A DNA stretch of 64,000 nt from Chinchilla lanigera (GCF_000276665.1 NW_004955517.1:1822544-1886543), one strand, 5' to 3'. Counted from the first letter of the stretch, positions 12,231 through 24,216 are shown. Numbers and translations: made by a program. Notes: a model not told the origin generated them from the letters alone.

Positions 12231-15200
12231 AGAATAAATTTGTAATATTTTTCATTAAATATAATAGCTAAACATCTTTCCTATCTCAAATATTTTTCCC
12301 ACCATTTCCAACTCTGCAGGCCTGTAACAAACAAAAAGGATATTGTTCTCCTCCGTGTTCAAGCTGACCCTTGTGAACGAAGTCTGATGCACCCACCCAG
12401 GCCCCTCGAGAAAGGGTCTGTGACCTTCAGACCCGAGCTAACAAACACTGATTCCTCTGCCACTACAAGGCCCATCCCATTGTCAGCTGCCTTGAGCCTC
12501 CCTCTGCCCAGCAGAGAAAGCATAACGAGCTCAGTTCCACAGATGGGAGAAACGGAGCTCAGACAGGAAGCCCGGCCCAGATCACACATGATACGCAGCA
12601 GCCCAGCTCCACAGCACAGCGCCCTCTGGAAACCAGCTTAAAGAAACTGCATTTCAGTGAAACACAAGAGTCAAATAATGGGCTGGCTTTTATTTTTTGT
12701 TTTTATGAGACCTTCGCATTTAATCCCTCCTGGCAATAATCTGTGTGATCCTGGTTTATAACAATGAAGAGATCTCCTGGGAAGAAAACAGGGGCCACTG
12801 GGCAGGGTGATTTTGTCCAGTTTAAACTTCATGAGCTAAATAGACCTTTTGGCAGCAGAGGCATTTTGAGTCAGAGTTGATGCTTGACACTGTCTCACTG
12901 CATCTCCAGCTGCAGCTCAGCCCTGGAGGGTTCACTGCTGCACTGCTGCCCTGGACGTCTGTCCCTCAGCCCCACCCTTCCCTAAAAGCAGGGACAGGGA
13001 CACAAGGCTTGCAGGGCCGGGGAGCAGAGGGGCTGCGGCCAGGAAGCGCCCCGGTTCCCAGACAGTGCTCCACTTCCCCTCCTCCCCGAGGATCACAGGA
13101 AATGTCAGCTGGGAAAAGAAGCCTACTTAATTTTTATTAAACTACTTGACTTTTCCAGGGTCTTTAACTTAAATCTTGGTTAAATGGTAATTGGACATTC
13201 AAGAAATGGCCCCAGTTCTCTCAAGGAAGTCCACAGGTTTGGTAAGAACTGGGGGGGGAAATGCCAGACACAGGAAGTCACTGAACCCTGAACTGTGCTT
13301 GTGGGAGTGACAAAACTTCTAGGATTTTAAAATTTCTTCACTGTTTTTGTGGGTTTTGTTTTTCTTAGTATTTTCTACAATGCTCTTGCATTCACTTTTT
13401 AATTATAATAAAATGTCACTGCCTTAAATTTTGAAAAGCAGGATGCAGGAGTTCCCATCTGCGGTTGTCCTAGCTCCATGGCAATATGCTTACAAAATTA
13501 CTGGGGAGAAATAAGCCAAGATGAACACCAAGGCTGTTCCTAGGTAAAGTCATTGCAGTTGATCTTTTCATTTACGTTTTTATGTATTTTGCAAATGTTC
13601 TCTAAGGAATCTGTAGAAGATTTATAATAAACATTTTTTTAAAGGCTTGAAACTTGATGGGGAAGGTAGGGAAGGAAGATTCTATTAACTTCCAAGAGAT
13701 TGTTATTGTTCCTACTGCAGTGACCTACCCCACTAATTCCTGGAGTAGTTGAGATTTCTCATAAATACCTACTTGATACTTGGGGAATAACGTTTTTGTC
13801 TTTGGGCCCCAAATGCCCTAATTCCTCTAAAATTGAGTCATGGCACGCGTAAAGTCTCTAACAACACTCTAAGCGTGCAGACACCATGCATGGTGGTGTT
13901 TGGAGCCAGCTGTCTTCAGATGGCCTCCTGTCCCTGGGCTGTACCCCTTTCCTTGCCCTCCCCTGTGGGTTTGTCTGGACTCCACGATTCACTAAGGGAT
14001 GTAGACACAGTCCCTGTGTGTCTGTGTTTTTCTGTTTTTCTTTTAATGTGCTTCAGAGCTGGCATTACTTTTACAGGGTGAGTCCCTATGACCATAAATG
14101 CAATTCCATGTCTGGGACACACAATGATTTTCCAACATGACAATCTCCCTCCTAACTCCATTTTAAATGGCATTAAATGTACAAGTTGGAAGGCAGAGAG
14201 GAAGCCCGATAAAGGAGCATCACCTTCCTAATTTTGTGAGTTATCCTTTTGTTCATCATTAAAATTATGACAGAATCTTATACAGGAATCATTGCTTGAA
14301 AAAAAAATTCCTCTGGCCAGCTGCATCTAATTCAACACCTTGTTACACTAAGTGCTCAAAAGTCTTTGGAAAACCTGTGAATGAATCTCTTATGCCAGAT
14401 CTTTTTTAAACATATAAAGAATTCCAAATTTAGGACTTGGTTTTAAACTGAAATCATTTGCTTTAAATGAAAACTTTAACTTTATAAAAGGAGTGGGCTA
14501 CTTTTTCTAAAAGAAAGAAACAGTGACAGGAAATTGTAGCTGGAAAGCAGAGAGGCTTAGCAGCATCAAGGAAAGAAATTGTGAAGCTGAACATTCCCTC
14601 TCTGACGCAGTACAGCACATGCTATATGGTGACACAAACCATTTCAGTAAACACCAGCTCTAATAATAGCTGTGTATCAATTGGAAAGTATTTTTACCGT
14701 GTGTGTGCAAGCTTGCCAGCCACAGCCTTGAAAGCAGAGCGTGATGTGTGATCATTCTGTCCCCGTTTCCGGGAAAGAAGCAATTGATTGTTTGATGCCT
14801 GCAAACATCGATGCTGTTTAATGGATCCTTAGTGCTGAGAAGAGCGAAGCAAAAGCCCTCTGTGTGTCATTTGATAACACCTATGGCTAACAAGCAGAGA
14901 CTGAGGCACAAAGGCGTACAAAACAAGAGAGGGAACTTTTTTTTCGCTTCATGCATTTTATTGATAGTCTGTACTTTAAGTCTGTACTGTGACCTCTTAC
15001 ATAGGGAAAAAGCCTCTTCCTAAAAGATAACTATTAATCAAACCAGCTTTAATGACTGACCGTTCAAGGTCTTGTTTTGCATTAAACGAGTTAATTTTTA
15101 GCAGCTGTAAAGCACCGTACAGAAAATAAGAGAAAGCAGGGTACATTCTCGAATTTTAATATAGGGCTTCCCAACCAGGCATTTGCTAAACAGACACTGG

Positions 15201-15420
15201 GAAAGGGTGTTATATTCAGGTTTAAATGGAAGGAAAATGATCTACTAGATAAAGCCAGCCAGACAAATTCACTTTGCTGTGTGCTCCTCTCTGTTTTGTC
15301 CCTCCCAAAGGTCAGGAAAGCCTGCTATAAAATCACATCAGTCTTTACAAACACAGGCTTATGTGCTTCCTTTCAAAGACGTAAAGGCAGCCTTTGTGAC
15401 TGTTCCCCTCCAAATCCTTT
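12231..15420. other. AT-rich, repeat-poor block; candidate conserved noncoding DNA
   Basis: Apart from an antisense MIR/L2-like scrap near 12530-12625, no recent SINE, LTR or L1 is recognised here, in contrast to the flanks. The stretch 14450-15130 is rich in homeodomain-type AATTGATTG/TTAAT words and E-boxes (CAGCTG). Conservation is inferred, not shown. Confidence 0.35.
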
Positions 15421-15689
15421 CAGATTAAGACAGGAAACTGAATTTGCCAGTTAATCTCCCTCTGCCCCTGACACAATTCTGGATGGCGCAGAATGTTAAA
15501 AGTGGGGACACCCTGCCCACACACTCCTCCCTTCTGTCCTGCCTGCCTTGTATCTCTGCCGGTGCTTCTCTGTAGAATGGGCTCAGGAGTCTGGACTCCC
15601 CTAGGATTTGTGGAGACAGAGAGAGAACAGCATGGGTCCCCCTTCAGCTTTACAAGATTTGGTTCACTTTTCATATGAAGTTCAAAACC

Positions 15690-16150
15690 GTGACACCTAT
15701 GAGGCTTCTACAGGGTTAAGTATCATGGCAGCAATGAGGTTAAAGATGCCCACAGTCTCTGACATTCCCTCTAGAGTGTGATTCCTAATTCTCATCCCTT
15801 TGAGCCAAGCTGAATTTCGTGTCTCACTTCTCACTAATATAAAATGGTAGAAGTGACAGCCAGAGATTTCTGGAACTGGGTCATGAGAGGCATGGGGTTT
15901 CCTCCTCATGCTCTCTTGGATTGTGCTTTCTTGAGGAAGCCAGCTGCCATGTTGTGAGGATACTCAAGCAGCCTTGTGACAAGCCTTGTGTGGGGAGGAA
16001 CTAGCAGGAAAACCAGCTCTGTTGCCAACAGCCACACAAGTGAGCCTGGCCAGGGCATCAGCCACTGCAGGGTCCCTGACACCTTGACTTCACCCTGAGG
16101 AGAGACCTTGAGCTGCATCCACCTGCTCAGCCCTCCTAGTTTCCTAGCTG
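15690..16150. repeat. Ancient interspersed repeat, family uncertain
   Basis: gaagccagctgccatgttgt and the following acagccacacaagtgagcct resemble a widespread mammalian repeat I recognise by text but cannot name with certainty (LTR or DNA element). Bases 16151-16860 hold nothing recognised. Confidence 0.4.
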
Positions 16151-16860
16151 TAAAGCCCTGTGTGACGTCATCAATACCTGCTGCTCTAACTGCTCAGTTT
16201 CCAGATAATTTGCTGCATGCTGATTAACATTACACATATCTTTCCTCTTGAGTACAAACTTAAATCTCAGGCTTGTGTTCTGGTTTACTGTGAGGATCTG
16301 TATGCTTTCAGGTTTGTGTATGACTTTCAGACAGATTTAATTATTTCCACCTCTCCCCACTCTGAAATTGTTAGATATGGCCTGGCAGGCATTGGTGATC
16401 CTCTGGCTCATTTCCTCATCCTGTAGACAGTGACCTAGGAGTGTCCACAGTTAGTACAAAGACGTCAGTGTTCTCGTTAGGATGGACAGTGTTAGTAGCT
16501 TAAAAGTGCTCAGGCTTTTTAAGGTATTAGTAGCAAAGACCAGAGCTCCTCTTAGGAAGAAAACTGGCTCTGTTTGGAAAAACACCTTGGTGTGGTTCCC
16601 AGGGAAAAGGTGAGGCTAGAAGCACATGGCGTTGGCACTGGCGGAATGAAGGAAGTGACAGTTGGCTAAGGCTTCGTTTGTTAGTGAGAATCTCCTCTGA
16701 CAGTGACAGCGGCAGAGGAAGAGGTAAGGGAGAGACCAGGTGTCCATGCAGGAAGCTGCACCTCAAGCTGGGCAAATGTCTGTGAATCTTTAGAGAGCTG
16801 AAATTTCCAGCATAAAATTTGATCAGTTCTCATTTCTGCAGTAGAGCTCCCAAGACTTGT

Positions 16861-17050
16861 AGGACATGTTGGCACATGCCTGGAACCCCAGCTACTTGGA
16901 AGGCCAAGACAGGACCATAGAAGGTTCAAGGGCAGCCTGAGCAACATAGTGAGGCCCATAATGAAGTTTTTAAAAGGGGTAGGAGTATAACTCAATGGTA
17001 AAGTGTCTACCCAGTATGTGTAAGTTACAGGGTTAGATCCCTAGTGCCCC
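16861..17050 (+). repeat. B1-dID-like SINE, diverged
   Basis: gttggcacatgcctggaacc, tgagcaacatagtgaggccc, then an ID-like half with ataactcaatggtaaagtgt. It leads into a CA microsatellite. Confidence 0.75.
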
Positions 17051-17053
17051 CCC

Positions 17054-17059
<6 letters not shown>

Positions 17060-17101
<42 letters not shown>
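17060..17101. repeat. (CA)n microsatellite
   Basis: About 20 uninterrupted CA dinucleotides at the end of the preceding SINE. Confidence 0.98.
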
Positions 17102-17102
<1 letters not shown>

Positions 17103-17469
17103 CCAAAAACCTGCCTAGACCTTACAGGAGGCTGCTCCACTTCTACAAGAGACTCATTTAATGGAAACTGAGAAGATTGGTAAGGCATAGAAACTGAGAC
17201 AACAGAGGGGAATGGAACCAAGAACTCCAAGCTTAAATTCTGGCTCAGAGAAAGCCAAGCGTAAAGATGGGGCCAGAGGCTGTCTGTCTACTGATGAGAT
17301 TGGTGCCATGAAAAAGACAACAAGTACAGGGACAGGAAGAAAGGTGCCCTGAGGGAATCTCAGAGACCAGCAAGATCTGACCCATGAGAGGCTCAAGTAT
17401 GCAAAGCTATCATTTCATTTGGAAAGATAGCCCCTGGAGCCCTTGCTCAAGAAAGACCTTCTGAGAGTT

Positions 17470-18146
17470 GGTTCTCTGGGATTCATCTCACTGTGCTCAG
17501 CCATCCAGGAACTCAGAGCCTAGTGGTCCCATGATCCAAGAGGGCCTGGCTACTGCTGCCATTGGCAGTAGGCCTTGGCATTGGCATTGGTTTTGCCATC
17601 ATGCAGAAGGCAACACTTGTTGGGTAAGGTTGGCTTTCATCTGGATTTCAAAAGAAGTCTTGGGAGTCTAAGAAAGGAAGTCCTGAGCAGGCAGAGCATG
17701 AAGCTGTAAAAATGAAGGTGAAGGTGCAGCAGAGGCCCCAGGAAGTGGAAGATACCAGGAATGTAGAGCATCTGCCACAGGAAGCTGCAACCCATGAGAG
17801 GAGCCAAACCTAGAGATAAGTACGTGGGCTGCAGCCGGAGAGGCTGCAGGGCAGAACTACCCAAGCCCTTGGGAACTCACGTTTGACCACTCTGTGGCCT
17901 AGATGCTAGATGTAGAGCTACAGCTATTTGCCCAGCTGGGTTTTGGTCCTAGTGGTCTGATTCCTTTCTATCTTCCTATTCCTCCCTTTTGGAATTGGAG
18001 TGTTTACCCTGTGCCAACGTATCTCAGGATTACGTTTCTTTCTTCGCCCGCCCCAGAGGTTCACAGTGAACAGTTTGCCTTGTATCACAGAAGAGACTCT
18101 GACTTGGATTTTCAGAAAAATGCTGGAACTGTTGAGACTTTTGAGA
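17470..18146 (+). repeat. MaLR-type retrotransposon internal fragment
   Basis: Parallels 48840-49500: both carry gaaggtgaaggtgcagcaga or ctgaaggtgcagcagaga, ctacccaagcccttgggaac or cacccaagcccttcagagtt, and ccttttggaat. It resembles the untranslated internal region upstream of the 3' LTR in THE1/MST-like MaLRs. No coding capacity is evident. Confidence 0.65.
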
Positions 18147-18212
18147 AGGTACTACTGTATTTCTGGTTGACCTGGGATAGTTATGTTAGGTATCATTATG
18201 AATTTGCTATTA

Positions 18213-18415
18213 CAGTGGCACCTCAGTTCACGAACATAATTTGTTGCATGATTTTGGAAATGATGACCATATTTGTGCTTGTGTGGGAAAGATGACCAAG
18301 ATTGTGTTTGTCACCCACTGCAGAATTTGCAAACAAAACAAAATTTTGCCAAACACTCCTGTTTGTGAACCAAATCGTTTGCAAACAAAAGTGTTTGTGA
18401 ACAGAGGTACTACTG
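18213..18415. mobile_element. Small DNA-transposon MITE with terminal inverted repeats and TA duplication
   Basis: The left end cagtggcacctcagttcacg pairs with the reverse complement of the right end, cagtagtacctctgttcaca. TA flanks both sides (18211-18212 and 18416-18417). At 203 bp it has no transposase frame. Ends and TA target suggest a Tc1/mariner/pogo relative. Confidence 0.8.
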
Positions 18416-18479
18416 TATTTTTATTTGGAGATTAGTGTGGTTTAAGCTGTGTTTGAGTGTGAAGCTGACAAGGGAAGGG

Positions 18480-18790
18480 AGGTGATGGTTAGGGTGTAGT
18501 GTCAACTTGATTGGCTTCCACACTTTGGGGTCTGGCTGGGTCATGGAGGTGTGGCCTTGGAGTCTATGTCAGTCTCATCCCTTCCTCTCTGGTGCTGCTT
18601 CCCTTTTCTATTTCCTGGCTGCCATGAACCAAGCAGTGTTCCTCCACTACACCCTTCCACCATGATGGACCTGCCTTGGAGTGAGTCAACCATGACCTTA
18701 ACCTTCTGAAACCATGAGGAAAATAAAAATCTCCTTTAAATTGTGGGTGTCAGGTGTTGTGTTCTAGCAATGGGAAAGCCTGCAAATACA
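18480..18790 (+). repeat. LTR-like sequence
   Basis: Starts with gtgatggttagggtgtagtg and ends with the LTR-like block aataaaaatctcctttaaat, tgggtgtcaggtgttgtgtt. The 3' part parallels the LTR at 49535-49945 (aataaacctttcctcc, gtgggtgtcaggtattttgg). Confidence 0.6.
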
Positions 18791-18810
18791 ACATCTAATA
18801 ATATAACTCC

Positions 18811-18811
18811 C

Positions 18812-18846
<35 letters not shown>

Positions 18847-18856
18847 TGTGTGTGTA
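18811..18856. repeat. (TG)n microsatellite
   Basis: TG repeat with a single TA interruption. Confidence 0.97.
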
Positions 18857-19137
18857 CATCTTGGATTTTTCTTAAGCATTGCATCCTCTAATCTGCATGA
18901 CAACTCTATGCAGTAGACATCATGTCTTATTCTGTTAAGAATGCTATAACAGGATACCATAGGCCAGGGTCTTAAACAGCAGACATTTATTTCTAAGTCC
19001 TGAAAACTATAAAGTGTGAGAGCAGGGTGCCAGCATACCCAGGTTCTTGAGGAGGACCTGTTCCTTGTTTCCAGGTGGCCATCTTTTCATTATGCCCTCA
19101 CACGGTAGAAAGTACAGTGGCAAAAAAGCAAGGTCTT

Positions 19138-19590
19138 TGTCTCAGTTACTTTTCTCATTGGTGTGACAAAATACCTGATCCCCAAAATTAAAGGAGGAAA
19201 GGCTACCTCACAGTTTGTAGAGGTTTCAGTCCCTAGTCAGCTGGCTCCAAGGCAGGGTGGCATGCAGAGGGGCATCACAGAGGAGAAACAGTCCATGGCA
19301 GGGCAGGCAGGAAGTGGTGAGCAGCCTTCTTGCTGTCCCTTTATATTCCATCCGGGCTATAGGCCTATTGATCGGGACCACCCGTACACAGGGTGGGGCT
19401 TCCCTCTTCAGTAAATCCATTCAGCCACACCCAAAACTGCATTACCAACTAGGGGACTAATGCAGACATCACACACCCTCAACCACAGTATCACACACCT
19501 GAGATCCAGCCACCTCCAAAACATCCCACCTATAAGCTCATGAGGCTTTTGGGGGACATCTCGATACAAGCCATAACAGTCGTGCATGTA
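19138..19590 (-). repeat. LTR of MaLR/ORR1-like type
   Basis: The plus strand shows the reversed 3' end acttttctcattggtgtgac, aaaatacctgatcc, then ctcacagtttgtagaggttt. The same pattern occurs at 50585 and 1390. It ends near aagccataacag, the reversed 5' terminus. Confidence 0.7.
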
Positions 19591-20525
19591 TCTCCTTATA
19601 AGGACACTAATCACCCTTTGTAACCAAATGACTCCCAAAGGCTCATCTCCAAGTCCCGCCACCCTGGAGACTTCAACAGATGAGTCTTGGAGGGACACAC
19701 ATGCAGTCACAACAAGTTGTCACTATCACCATTTTAGCGATGAAGGAAGTGAGACTTAGTTACCCAAATCTCCCAAGACACATAATTATCAAGGAGTTTA
19801 GAATTCAAATTCAGGCCTAAGAAGCCCAAATTGGAAAGTGTCGTGCCGTGTTACCCTCTTACTGCAAATGATTGAAATTTTGTAAAGAATTCCAAGGGGA
19901 GAAAAATAGTCCCAAGGATAAAGCAGTAGACTGGGGAATCAAACTAAAGAAAATGGGGCATAAATAATCCACACAGATGATGTGCCATGTAAGTGCACGG
20001 ACAGAAAGAATTACCGTCAGGAGGACCGGCCAGCTCTGAGGCCGTGGCGGAGCAGGACACTCTGTGCTCAGGGCCACCCCTGCTCCGCAAGTGCTGGGAT
20101 GTGCTGCCAAAGGCTTGTCTTCCCTCCAGGACAGCAATTGTTTCTTGTTCACCCTCATGGCTGCCCCTGGTCACAGCACGGGACCTGGCACACAAAAGTC
20201 ATTCATTCGGAGATGAAAGAGTACATGAATTAATGGATACTCAAAAACAAGGAGGAGAAAGGCAGCGGGGAGCAGCGGTGGAGTCTGACACACTTCCTGT
20301 CCACTTATCTCCTGCTTCCTGTTGGGGACCTTTAGGTACAGCTTCTCCATAGGCCTTGGCTTCTGTATCCGTGAGAAGATTACTAACACTCAACTCCATT
20401 GGACTGTGGGAAGGGTGAAATTAAAACGTGTAAACATTTATCACAGAGACTCCCATGTAATAAGCACAGAATGCACGACGTCTTTACAGAGCAAATTAGT
20501 GTCACAAATCAGCTGTAGTCAGCTA
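19591..20525. other. Intergenic sequence with MIR remnants
   Basis: About 19725-19840 is an antisense MIR-like piece (accattttagcgatgaagga ... aattcaaattcaggcc). About 20170-20235 resembles a MIR 3' end (gacctggcacacaaaagtca). Nothing else recognised. Confidence 0.45.
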
Positions 20526-20539
20526 GACCAAGGGATGTA

Positions 20540-20985
20540 TATGGGCTAATGAAAATATATGGGGAATGTTTAAATGAAAATTCTTTATTGCAGTAAAAGA
20601 CACATTAGCATGAGTCCCCTCCAAAATACTCTCCCTCGATTCGTGCACACTTATCCCATCTTGCCACTTTCAGAAGCAGTTCTGAAAGCTCTCTTTGTGA
20701 ACGTCTTCATGAGGTGTGATCAAAAATTCAGTGGCTGCTGCTGCTGAGCGCCGTACAAGGGGAAGGCAGCCTCGCAGAGGCACGGCGCTGTGTCCGCCTC
20801 CTCCTCGTTCAGCAGACCTGGCACCTGTGACTTCTGGCTCTTCCCCACAGTCAAAAGTATCATGAAGGTAAGTATTCTGAATCGACTCGGGGCACCAAGG
20901 CAGCCACAACAGCAGAATTAAAGATGGACATTTTGGCTGCAGCTGGCCTCTAGATTTTGATTGGAGAACTTCCTGGGAATGTGAC
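20540..20985. mobile_element. Rearranged mariner-derived element, copy A
   Basis: Left arm (20560-20715) is the antisense of a mariner transposase 3' end: the reversed text gives the YFGGD-like C-terminus and a 3' UTR. Then comes a terminal-repeat-like gtgtgatcaaaaatt (20717-20731). The right arm (20830-20940) is the same protein region in sense orientation, with DFWLFP-like coding text at about 20829-20848. Broken by stops. Copy B at 32110 shares this layout. Confidence 0.65.
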
Positions 20986-21388
20986 TTACAAACACTATAT
21001 CAGGGCAGTTCTGATGAAAGCAATGACAAATCTTTACCTGTTCTAGAAGTCTTTCTGGTGGGCACGTGGGTGATAGCGTAGGGAACACCAGTACTCAGAA
21101 GTTCCTTAAGAGCTACTGCGGTGGTCCTCGTACAGATGAGAGGAGCTTGAGTTAATGCTGCGGCATGAGCATGGAGAGAAGGCGCTAGACTTAAGAGGAC
21201 GTGAGGAGGAACTGCACTAGGTTGAAGAATCTAGCTGAACGTTGGAAGCAAGGAAGAGGGAGAGGCGGCAGTAACTGAGGACATCAGCTTGAGCCCCCAG
21301 GAGATTCCATTAACCAAAATGGAAAGTAAAAGGGGAGGATTCCTTTACCCCTTCCCCAGCATCACCTTGTAGGAATTCATGGGCACCT

Positions 21389-21389
<1 letters not shown>

Positions 21390-21419
<30 letters not shown>
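21390..21419. repeat. (CA)n microsatellite
   Basis: About 14 CA units. The flanks (20990-21389 and 21420-21740) hold only a T-rich run at 21481-21499. Confidence 0.97.
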
Positions 21420-21422
<3 letters not shown>

Positions 21423-21747
21423 CAAAAGCTGTCCTGACCTGCACAAGAAAGGTCCAATAGACTGTATTCTCTCTTTCTTTCTTTTTTTTTTTTTTTTTAC
21501 AAAATTCCCTGAGTCAGTCTTCATATTTACATTTTACCTAACACCTCTATCCACCTGACTTTTCACCTTTGGTCTTGAGGAGGCAGAACTTTACCTTGGG
21601 GAAGCCCATTGTGAGAAGGAAAACTTCTGTAACTGGACAGCCTCATGCTCTACCTGCTGACCACAAATTAGGGGCAAGAGTTAAAATAAGCAAACACCAG
21701 CATCACATTCCTATCTGAAAAGAAGAATCAGTAATCAGATTTGACTT

Positions 21748-21868
21748 GTGTGCACGTGCACGTGTGCATCTATGTGCATGTCTGTGTGTGTGTGCATGTC
21801 TGTGTGTGTGCGTGTCTATGTGTGTGTGTGCATGTGTGTGTGTGTGTGCGTGTCTATGTGTGTGTGCG

Positions 21869-21908
<40 letters not shown>
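21748..21908. repeat. Interrupted (TG)n / tgtgcatgtctg microsatellite
   Basis: TG-rich array with recurrent CATG, CGTG and CTATG interruptions, ending in about 17 pure TG units. It creates long cysteine/valine-rich open frames in all plus frames, which are artefacts. Confidence 0.97.
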
Positions 21909-21910
<2 letters not shown>

Positions 21911-22984
21911 CTCAGGTATGTACATACAGGAAGACGCACTCATGGAGCTCAGTGGCTTCAGAGAACTCATTGTAACTGGTTTTGGCATCACCATGGTAAC
22001 ATGAGCAGAAGCAGCCTTCCTCATCTCACAGAGAAAACCTGCAGCTCTGCGATACAGACCCCTGGGGAGAATTTCACCACCGTGTGCACCATTACCGCAG
22101 TGATACTTGGACGCTGTCAGGGCTTCTGCTTATCTGTGCTTGCGTCTACTCTTTCTGCTATCTGCTACTTCAATCGCCTTCTCCCAGCACCACGGAGCCC
22201 TGACTTTTCTCCAGGTTCTGCGGCTTCTTTTGGTCAGCTTGATGGTGGCTGTCCCCACAGAGGTGACACCAGTACAAACATAAACAATTCTAGTCTACCT
22301 TAACGTCACTGGATTATATGTCACCTAACACTAATGATAATAGCCGGGTTTCAGAATCCCATCAGTCTATTTCTTGGGTTATTTAGGTAATCATTCATGA
22401 AGATGACTTGTCTGTGACCTACACACTTGAAATGCCATGGCAGAGGCCAGCTGCCCATGGATGGGCTTTAAGAAATGCCTGTCCCTTCACTCCAGAAGAA
22501 AATCAAGTTGGCCTTTATTACTTCTCTTAGGAGAGCAGGAAACAGCACTCGTTAGAGAAATCCCCTTCCCTCCAACTCCAGGGGATTGGGAATTTTCCAA
22601 TTGTGCTCAAATATTGTATCTCTAGTAATAGCTGTTCTAAGAGAAAATCTTTTCTCCCTGATAATGCTCAAATAATCTTCTGAAGCTTCCTTTAGCTAAA
22701 ATTCATTTCATCTAAGAAACACTCTCCAAGTACCAAGCTGCTATTTGTCATGTGTTGTCTGTGCAGTCCCATCTACAAATGTCCTAAACCTTTAAGCAAG
22801 TTAATGACTTTTCATTTTGAGTTTCAGTTGAAACAGAACTTGACGCAGTGAATTTGACAGCTTTTGCAATGTTTTATAGTAACGAAATGTACGCGTACTT
22901 ACACACACAACATGCACATCTACTTGTATTTATACGTGTGCACATGTAAGGAAGGATACATGGGTGACAACCATAGAGGTTGAG
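21909..22984. other. Unassigned intergenic sequence
   Basis: AT-rich, unique-looking, no recognised repeat or gene. Confidence 0.4.
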
Positions 22985-23205
22985 AGGGGGTTTGGAGTCG
23001 CGCCATGCTGAGGTGACTTTCCCTCTGTGTGACTTTGTGTCAGTTGCTTAGCCTCTCTGCTTTCAGTCTCTTCATCTGTAAAATGGGAACAATCACAGCA
23101 ACCACCTCATAGAGTTGTTGAAATGATTAAATTAGCTAACATGTATTTCGTACTTAAAACAGGGTGACACAGAGTATGTGTCTAGCAAATATCAGCTATT
23201 TTATT
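22985..23205 (+). repeat. MIR SINE
   Basis: Well preserved MIR core: gacttt..gtcagttgcttagcctct, tcttcatctgtaaaatggga, cacctcatagagttgttgaa and atgattaaattagctaaca. Confidence 0.9.
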
Positions 23206-23940
23206 AGAAACGGTCCTAATTACCCATATTTTTAAAAACTGAATTACCTCCGCACAAGAAACTCCGGTTTGACATGAACAGCAGAATAGTAGGAGGAACT
23301 GCATCCGTGCTCCGTTGCCCTTATCCATGCCTGTGACGAAGGCTTGGGTGCTTCTCCTCACACCAACCTCAGTGCCCAAAGGCCAAGCCCACGTCCGGGT
23401 CTGCGGCCAGCGAGCCATGTGGGAGGCCTCTGGGCCTGGCTGTCCTGTGGCGTTCGTGGCATGGTACCTTGCTGTACTTGGGGGATGCTTCCTTGCGTCC
23501 CTGCAGGGGGCATTGCTGGGTGCAGGAAGCCGCACAGCCTCGGGCTGCAGACCCCGTGGCAGGGAGCACCTCAGGGAGGACGGCGGGGGAGGCACTGGGC
23601 GGTGGGCAGGATGGTGGTTCGTGGCAGTGGCCGCGGGGTCTTCCCACAGGTTATTTGTATCTCTGAAGTCACAGATGTGGTTTAAATCCAGAGACATCTA
23701 CACCCAGGAATAGTGATGGCGGAAGTGGGGAGGAATAGTGATGGCGGAAGTGGGGAGGAATAATGATGGCGGAAGTGGGGCGAGAAGGGGAGTGATGACG
23801 GCGGCTCCTCCACAGACACCGCGGGGGCCGCCTCCTCCTCCTGGCCTCAAGTGGGGCGACAGCCGCCCTGCTGCCCGCTTCTACCCCGGGCCCAGAGACA
23901 GCACAGGGGGGACAGCGGTCTCTGACCAGGCCTGAGGGGC
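23206..23940. other. GC-rich intergenic sequence
   Basis: Contains a 25-bp tandem repeat (23706-23780) and CpG-rich flanks (23790-23900). Frames up to 171 aa on both strands have no recognisable similarity. Confidence 0.45.
23706..23780. repeat. 25-bp tandem repeat, three copies, each with YY1/ETS-like motif
   Basis: Period 25: 23706-23730, 23731-23755 and 23756-23780, with one substitution in the third copy. Each unit contains gatggcggaagtgggg, which combines ATGGCGG (YY1-like) and GCGGAAGTG (ETS-like). Confidence 0.95.
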
Positions 23941-24159
23941 CCTCGTGTTGTCTTTAGCAGATTTTGGTTTTTAGAGCAGTTTTAGATGTACAGAAGACGC
24001 AGAAGACAGCACAGCGGGTTCCAGTACACTCAGATTTCCGCACAGCCAGTTTCCCTGTCGTTAACATCTTACACTAGCGTGGGGCACTTACACAACAGTG
24101 AGCAAATACTGGTGCAAAGTAGCTAGAGCGCATACTTTAAATTAGACTAAAGAATGTGT

Positions 24160-24178
24160 ATGGGTGTGTGTGTGCGTG

Positions 24179-24213
<35 letters not shown>
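24160..24213. repeat. (GT)n microsatellite
   Basis: GT/GC-interrupted dinucleotide array at the edge of the following SINE. Confidence 0.95.

Positions 24214-24216
<3 letters not shown>

Noticed and set aside
21741..22303. 185-aa cysteine/valine-rich frame
   Set aside because: Translation of a TG microsatellite, open in all three plus frames.
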